Assembly: GCA_964487355.1 (NCBI GenBank)
Contig: CAZAPS010000004.1
Location: 23,720 to 87,719, forward strand
Origin: JAXGYX01 sp964487355
GTDB taxonomy: Bacteria > Bacillota > Clostridia > Saccharofermentanales > Fastidiosipilaceae
Direction of reading: 5' to 3'
Length of the DNA: 64,000 bases
Position numbers and translations under genes: made by a program. The notes below the pieces were generated by a model. The model made no database searches, was not told the DNA's origin, and saw only the letters and a program-made list of their open reading frames with translations. Below, piece after piece: positions 59,850 through 64,000 of the stretch. Numbering within the stretch: position 1 is the first letter of the stretch; every line of letters begins with the position of its first letter.

Positions 59850-62800
59850 CCGCCCGCCTCCTCCTGCTCAATTTTAGATCGTTCATCGTCGCGTTGGAGC
59901 AAAAACTCTAGTGGCGATTGAGACTCGGCATCACGCCCTGTCTGATCTGTTCGGTCATCCGCAGCGGAGTCGGCTTCGCCCATCTGCGCGAGTTGCTTGA
60001 CATCCTGCAACAATTCAACCTCCACCTCGGTTGATTCGATACCACAGGCGCCTTTCGCGAGACAATATCGGCAAGGATTGTAGTCACTGGTTTCAGGTCG
60101 GCTGGGGTTGATTGAAAATTGTCCAGCCGCGATCGATTCCAGACAATGTGTCGCTTTGCTCATGGCCCGGCGCATCAATCTCGACAAACCCTTGGTTGAC
60201 AAGGCAATGTCCGAGCCATCCGATTTGATCAGCGCGTCGGACGGAGCGGCGGGATCCGGCCGCGTCGTTAAAATCTGTTGAGATAATTTGCGATATCCCG
60301 CTCCCCCCGGAATTTCATGTGGATGGGCATTTTTCCAGGCTTGCAAATAAAGCGGCAACTGCAAATCAAAACCATGCCAGAGCATGCTGTCGTCCACCTT
60401 CTTTTTGCCCGATTTGTAATCGAGCACAAAAAACGCCTTATCCGGCTCGTCAAGCAACTTGTCCACACGATCGACAATCCCGGTCAGGTTCATGCGAAGT
60501 GTCGTCGAACCGATATCCAGACGGGCATCCGCGTCCTGGCCGAACTTCCATTCCAGTTCCACAGGAAGTCGACCCTCCGTCAAACTTTCAGCCACCTGTC
60601 CATACAGTGAATAGAGCGCGATTTTACCGGCTCTACGGCCGAACGAAGTTCGGTTTTCCGGTCGCGAGAAAGCTTTTTCAAAAGCGGGATCGGCGGCCGC
60701 CTGACTGACCAACTCGGCGATCCATCCCTGAAAGCACTTCGAGTCCCGCAAAACTTCAGAACGCAAATCGGGTTCGATCATCAAACGCGCGAACGCGATT
60801 TCCATTACCTTGTGTAAAAAATCTCCGAGTTCGCTAAATCTCAGGTCAAACTCGTCTCGTTCCCGGGCGCCCAGCACATGTCTCAAAAAATAGGCGTACG
60901 AACAGCCCATGTATTGCTCCAAAGCGGTCACCCCTGAACGCGCGACTGTTCCAAAAATCCCACCCACAATATCAGGTTCAATCAGCACCTGACGAGGTCC
61001 GATATCGTGCGGACTGTCCATCTTGCGTAGCGCGTCATCGTAGGCTGCTTCATCCGAGTCGCGACAGCGAACGGCCACCCGGCGCCAATCTTCAAGCGTG
61101 TCCTCGGTCATCGGCCCCAAGTGTTCCGGGAGCGACAACAGGCGCGACCTCGCCAACACCGGCGAATAAAGGCGAACGTCGAACGGTGAGGTAATCTCTT
61201 TGGCGATCTTTTCAGTTTCTCGAGTTTGAGCCAGCTCCATACATATCGAAGCCGCCCTTTTTTCATTTTGCCATAGCAGATATAACCGATCTTCTGGTAA
61301 GCGGGTCAGTTGATCGACCAGGAAGCGATCATTCGACGGTTTTTGACGAAACACACTGGGAAAGTCAAGAGAAAGCGCCTCTGATAAAAATGTTCGTTCG
61401 GTATCCTTCAGCAACCCCTCCGAGTATTCCGCCGAAGGAAAACTACCGTCCTCCGCCCCCAGGACGAACAGGACCGCGGGAAATCCGCCCAGCACGCGCT
61501 CCGGAGGACCCGCGAGCACTTGATCAATGGAAGTTGGGATGACCGCGGCGTCCAGGTTGTCCAAACCTGAGCGAATGATTTGTCGAAATTCTGTTAGTCG
61601 CATGGTTTGACGGCCGCAGATCAACTCCAGCTGTTCCAGCAGATCAGTCACGCCATTCCAGGAACGGACGATCAACAAAGCGTCATCCATTTTATTTTTC
61701 TTCTGTAGATCTTCGGATAGGCGATCGGTCAGCTCTCCCACATTCACTACGTCTATCAGGCGTCGCAAATGTTCACAGAGCCTGGCGGCGGGCGCCGGCT
61801 GACGCAACGCGCCCGCCAACGAACGAACCGGGTCGACATAGACCTGACGCAAAGCCAATTCCTCGGCGCAAGGCACAGGTTCGTTATTTTTCAAAACAGC
61901 GAACCGTTCATCTTCAAACAAATAACCGTGCTCAAGTCCAGCTGCTAGACATAGATTTTCAAAGCGATCCAGGCTTTCCTTTTCGACCTCAAACAAACCG
62001 CAGCGCAAATACCCCATCACATTGTCCAGCGTGAAACCATTCAAACAAAGGTCGAGCGCCCCGTTCAGCATCCGCCCAATTGGCGAATGGGTCAGCGGCC
62101 TTTGTTCATCGAGAAATAGCGGAACGCCGGCCTGTCTGAAAGTGGACTTGAGCGCCGGAAGGTAATCTTGTTCGTTGGCGACAGCCACCGCGAAGTCACG
62201 GTACCTGTAGTCACCCTTTTCAACAAGCTTTCGGATCTTTCCCGCCGTCCATTGGGAGGCGGTCAATGAATCCTCACATTCCAGCAACTGCGCAAAAGGA
62301 AAACCGTCCGTTCCCACACGGTCGGATAGTTGATTGGAATCGGTCCGCTCCGTTGGCCGGACCGGAGGGGAAAGATGGATCATATCGTGTCGCGGAAACA
62401 GGCGTTTCAAAGTAAGAAGAGTCCGTTGACCCGCGTCCTGCTCGTGAAGAATGTCAGGCGCCGGTTTCGTCTCGAATTCAGTTCCCACAATTGTGATCGT
62501 CAGCGAGCGGCAGATTCTGCCCAGACGTTCAAGCAGTGACAACTCCAATGGAGTGAAGTTGCGGTTCTCTCCAAATCCGGTCACCCAGACATGGGTCCGT
62601 TTCAACCAGGCGAGACGATTTCTCATGGTTTTGGTCGGGCCGGCGCTCGATTTAAATCCACCGTCGCGATCAAAAGCAAGGTCCAGCCTGTCACAGGCAA
62701 GCTCCATCCAGGATTGACTGTCCATCAAGCCTCGTTCTCGCAGGATACGTTTTCGCGAACGCATGATAGATGCCGTGTCCAGCAATTTGCGGCGTGTCGT

Positions 62801-63241
62801 TTCATTGGTCGGCTCAAGGCGCTCCAATTGTTCCGCGGATATGCCGTACCGCGTCATCTCGCCGATGATCATCTCAATCTCGAGCAGAAAACGGCGATTT
62901 TGACGCAGCACACCAAAATAGCTCAGCTTGTCACGCTGATTATAAAGAATGTCGCGCAGCAACATCGCGGCGCCCTCAGGCAATAACGTGTCGTTCGTGA
63001 TCACGCCCAGGGCGTCCAACAAGCGGTAGACCAGACGATTAAAGCTGAGCACCTCACTCATCATCAGATTATCAGTGCCTTCCATCTCCAGATATCGTCT
63101 CTCAATCGAAAGCTTGCGATATTCCGGAACGATGATCAAGCCCCGTTGTCTGGGCCAGGCTTGGTTATGGTCCTTGACCTCGCGCAAAACATAGTCGGTC
63201 AGCGAGCGGACGCTGTTCGCTTGAACAATGGAAATGGTCAT
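59846..63241 (-). CDS. addB: helicase-nuclease subunit AddB (Walker A lost)
   Basis: The 1131-residue partner of AddA has a UvrD-like fold that is largely inactive as a helicase. A C-terminal nuclease domain includes VLDYKSGKK and YLQAWKNAHP. Cysteines for the iron-sulfur cluster are visible: one in MGCSYAYF near residue 781 and three in PCRYCLAKGACGIE near the C terminus. The family's N-terminal Walker A (GRSGSGKT in Bacillus subtilis) is absent. The sequence reads MTISIVQANSVRSLTDYVLR, as in streptococcal RexB-type proteins. It overlaps the acyl-CoA synthetase stop and the addA start, so the three are coupled. Confidence 0.9.
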   Translation of the reverse strand: MTISIVQANSVRSLTDYVLREVKDHNQAWPRQRGLIIVPEYRKLSIERRYLEMEGTDNLMMSEVLSFNRLVYRLLDALGVITNDTLLPEGAAMLLRDILYNQRDKLSYFGVLRQNRRFLLEIEMIIGEMTRYGISAEQLERLEPTNETTRRKLLDTASIMRSRKRILRERGLMDSQSWMELACDRLDLAFDRDGGFKSSAGPTKTMRNRLAWLKRTHVWVTGFGENRNFTPLELSLLERLGRICRSLTITIVGTEFETKPAPDILHEQDAGQRTLLTLKRLFPRHDMIHLSPPVRPTERTDSNQLSDRVGTDGFPFAQLLECEDSLTASQWTAGKIRKLVEKGDYRYRDFAVAVANEQDYLPALKSTFRQAGVPLFLDEQRPLTHSPIGRMLNGALDLCLNGFTLDNVMGYLRCGLFEVEKESLDRFENLCLAAGLEHGYLFEDERFAVLKNNEPVPCAEELALRQVYVDPVRSLAGALRQPAPAARLCEHLRRLIDVVNVGELTDRLSEDLQKKNKMDDALLIVRSWNGVTDLLEQLELICGRQTMRLTEFRQIIRSGLDNLDAAVIPTSIDQVLAGPPERVLGGFPAVLFVLGAEDGSFPSAEYSEGLLKDTERTFLSEALSLDFPSVFRQKPSNDRFLVDQLTRLPEDRLYLLWQNEKRAASICMELAQTRETEKIAKEITSPFDVRLYSPVLARSRLLSLPEHLGPMTEDTLEDWRRVAVRCRDSDEAAYDDALRKMDSPHDIGPRQVLIEPDIVGGIFGTVARSGVTALEQYMGCSYAYFLRHVLGARERDEFDLRFSELGDFLHKVMEIAFARLMIEPDLRSEVLRDSKCFQGWIAELVSQAAADPAFEKAFSRPENRTSFGRRAGKIALYSLYGQVAESLTEGRLPVELEWKFGQDADARLDIGSTTLRMNLTGIVDRVDKLLDEPDKAFFVLDYKSGKKKVDDSMLWHGFDLQLPLYLQAWKNAHPHEIPGGAGYRKLSQQILTTRPDPAAPSDALIKSDGSDIALSTKGLSRLMRRAMSKATHCLESIAAGQFSINPSRPETSDYNPCRYCLAKGACGIESTEVEVELLQDVKQLAQMGEADSAADDRTDQTGRDAESQSPLEFLLQRDDERSKIEQEEAGG

Positions 63242-64000
63242 TCCTTCAGCTGACTCAATTCATCCAGGTTTTTACCGTTGGCTATTTTCATTGTCAAGTC
63301 ATTGGCCTTCAGCAACTCATACAATTCATCCACTTCATTGAATCGCTTGACCTTCATGGTGGTCGTGCGAATCATATCATCTTCGGAAAAGACAAAATAT
63401 TTGACCGCCTTGTATTGCGGCATTTTACGGTTGATAAAACGAATGTGATCCTTCAAAAAGCCACTGATTGAAGCGTCACTTTTGTCATCAACAGGAATTT
63501 CGTCTCGCCTAATCTGTAATTTCGCGCAGATGCTGGTGCTGTCCAGGCTTTCGTCGTCGCCCCAAACCACGCTCTCCAACACTCCGGGTATCAGATTGAT
63601 GTAAATCTCAATCTCCTCCGGAAACGCTTTTTTGCCGTTGGTCAGCACGATCATTGACTTTGAGCGGCCGGTTATGTGAATGGACTCTTTGGCGTCAATA
63701 TATCCCATATCCCCGGTACGCAGCCAGCCATCCGGTGTAATGGCCTCTCTGGTCGCCTCATCATTCTCGTAATAACCCAGCATGACACTTTTTGAACGAA
63801 CCAATATTTCGCCCTCGTTCCCGGCTCCGCTGTCTACCTGATCGATCATGACTTCAACTTGATCCAAAGCGGGACCAACCGAGCCGACGACATTGTTTTT
63901 CGCGGTTCCAACCGACACGATCGGCGCGTGTTCGGTCAGTCCATAGCCTTGATAGAACTCAATACCAAAATCCAAAAACGCCTGAATGATTTGCGGATCC
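63238..64000 (-). CDS. AMP-forming acyl-CoA synthetase, C-terminal part (cut by window edge)
   Basis: The frame is open to the right edge, giving the last 254 residues; the true start lies beyond the window. Motifs are those of the ANL superfamily: GYGLTEHAPIVSVGT (substrate/AMP binding), GWLRTGDMGYIDAKESIHITGRSKSMIVLTNGKKAFPEEIE with the adenylation Asp and hinge, and a C-terminal lid. It looks like a long-chain fatty-acid CoA ligase. A TTG at 63975 seen in frame is internal. The stop overlaps the addB start by four bases. Confidence 0.88.
   Translation of the reverse strand, partial: DPQIIQAFLDFGIEFYQGYGLTEHAPIVSVGTAKNNVVGSVGPALDQVEVMIDQVDSGAGNEGEILVRSKSVMLGYYENDEATREAITPDGWLRTGDMGYIDAKESIHITGRSKSMIVLTNGKKAFPEEIEIYINLIPGVLESVVWGDDESLDSTSICAKLQIRRDEIPVDDKSDASISGFLKDHIRFINRKMPQYKAVKYFVFSEDDMIRTTTMKVKRFNEVDELYELLKANDLTMKIANGKNLDELSQLKE

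Noticed and set aside
1..64000. Prophage, insertion sequence, integron or conjugative element
   Set aside because: No transposase, integrase, relaxase or phage structural genes, and no terminal repeats were found; the gene content is core throughout.

Overview
The window looks like chromosomal core DNA of an anaerobic Bacillota, most likely a Clostridia/Oscillospiraceae-type organism. The evidence is a perfect CIRCE site with the gene order hrcA-grpE-dnaK-dnaJ-prmA, a paired GlgC/GlgD ADP-glucose pyrophosphorylase, AddAB recombination, a DUF5685 protein beside a Cys-rich J-domain protein, desulfoferrodoxin, and strong AGGAGG ribosome binding sites. No rRNA, tRNA, CRISPR, phage or insertion sequence was recognised. 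Both ends cut genes: a membrane protein on the left and an AMP-forming acyl-CoA synthetase on the right.

Layout. 1-6.3 kb: partial membrane protein, a 57-residue zinc-ribbon protein, homoserine dehydrogenase, and a tightly packed minus-strand run of argS, a degenerate M3 peptidase homologue and the XTP/dITP pyrophosphatase rdgB. 6.4-12.4 kb: a GH13 amylase and the glgC-glgD-glgA glycogen operon, facing an archaeal-type phosphoglycerate mutase. 14.4-20.6 kb: the HrcA/CIRCE heat-shock operon ending in prmA. 20.7-27.3 kb: hemW, a two-gene ATPase plus Toprim-like module that may be a defence system, an M28 peptidase homologue without its usual active-site residues, a membrane protein, a J-domain protein and a DUF5685 protein. 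27.4-34.3 kb: gltX and glnS, then convergently a heterodimeric ABC exporter. 34.4-36.4 kb: a small HPr-like protein and a lipoprotein polysaccharide deacetylase. 36.4-44.9 kb: inositol genes iolE, iolD and iolG, an iron alcohol dehydrogenase, an HtrA protease and an aldehyde dehydrogenase homologue without catalytic residues. 45-56 kb: pyruvate kinase, rsuA, greA-lysS, a protist-like IMP dehydrogenase, desulfoferrodoxin, trxB and tadA. 56-64 kb: addA, addB and the cut acyl-CoA synthetase.

Together the genes suggest a fermentative, oxygen-sensitive cell that stores glycogen, breaks down starch-type oligosaccharides and inositol, and reduces aldehydes to alcohols. The most unusual points are: (1) three enzyme homologues (M3 peptidase, M28 peptidase, family-3 aldehyde dehydrogenase) that keep the fold signature but have lost catalytic residues; (2) the ATPase/Toprim-like pair overlapping hemW; (3) two places where the 3' end of a gene, including its stop codon, is tandemly copied with a 31-32 bp period; (4) an IMP dehydrogenase that resembles the Tritrichomonas foetus enzyme rather than ordinary bacterial GuaB. 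All assignments come from reading motifs by eye; no database search was run.
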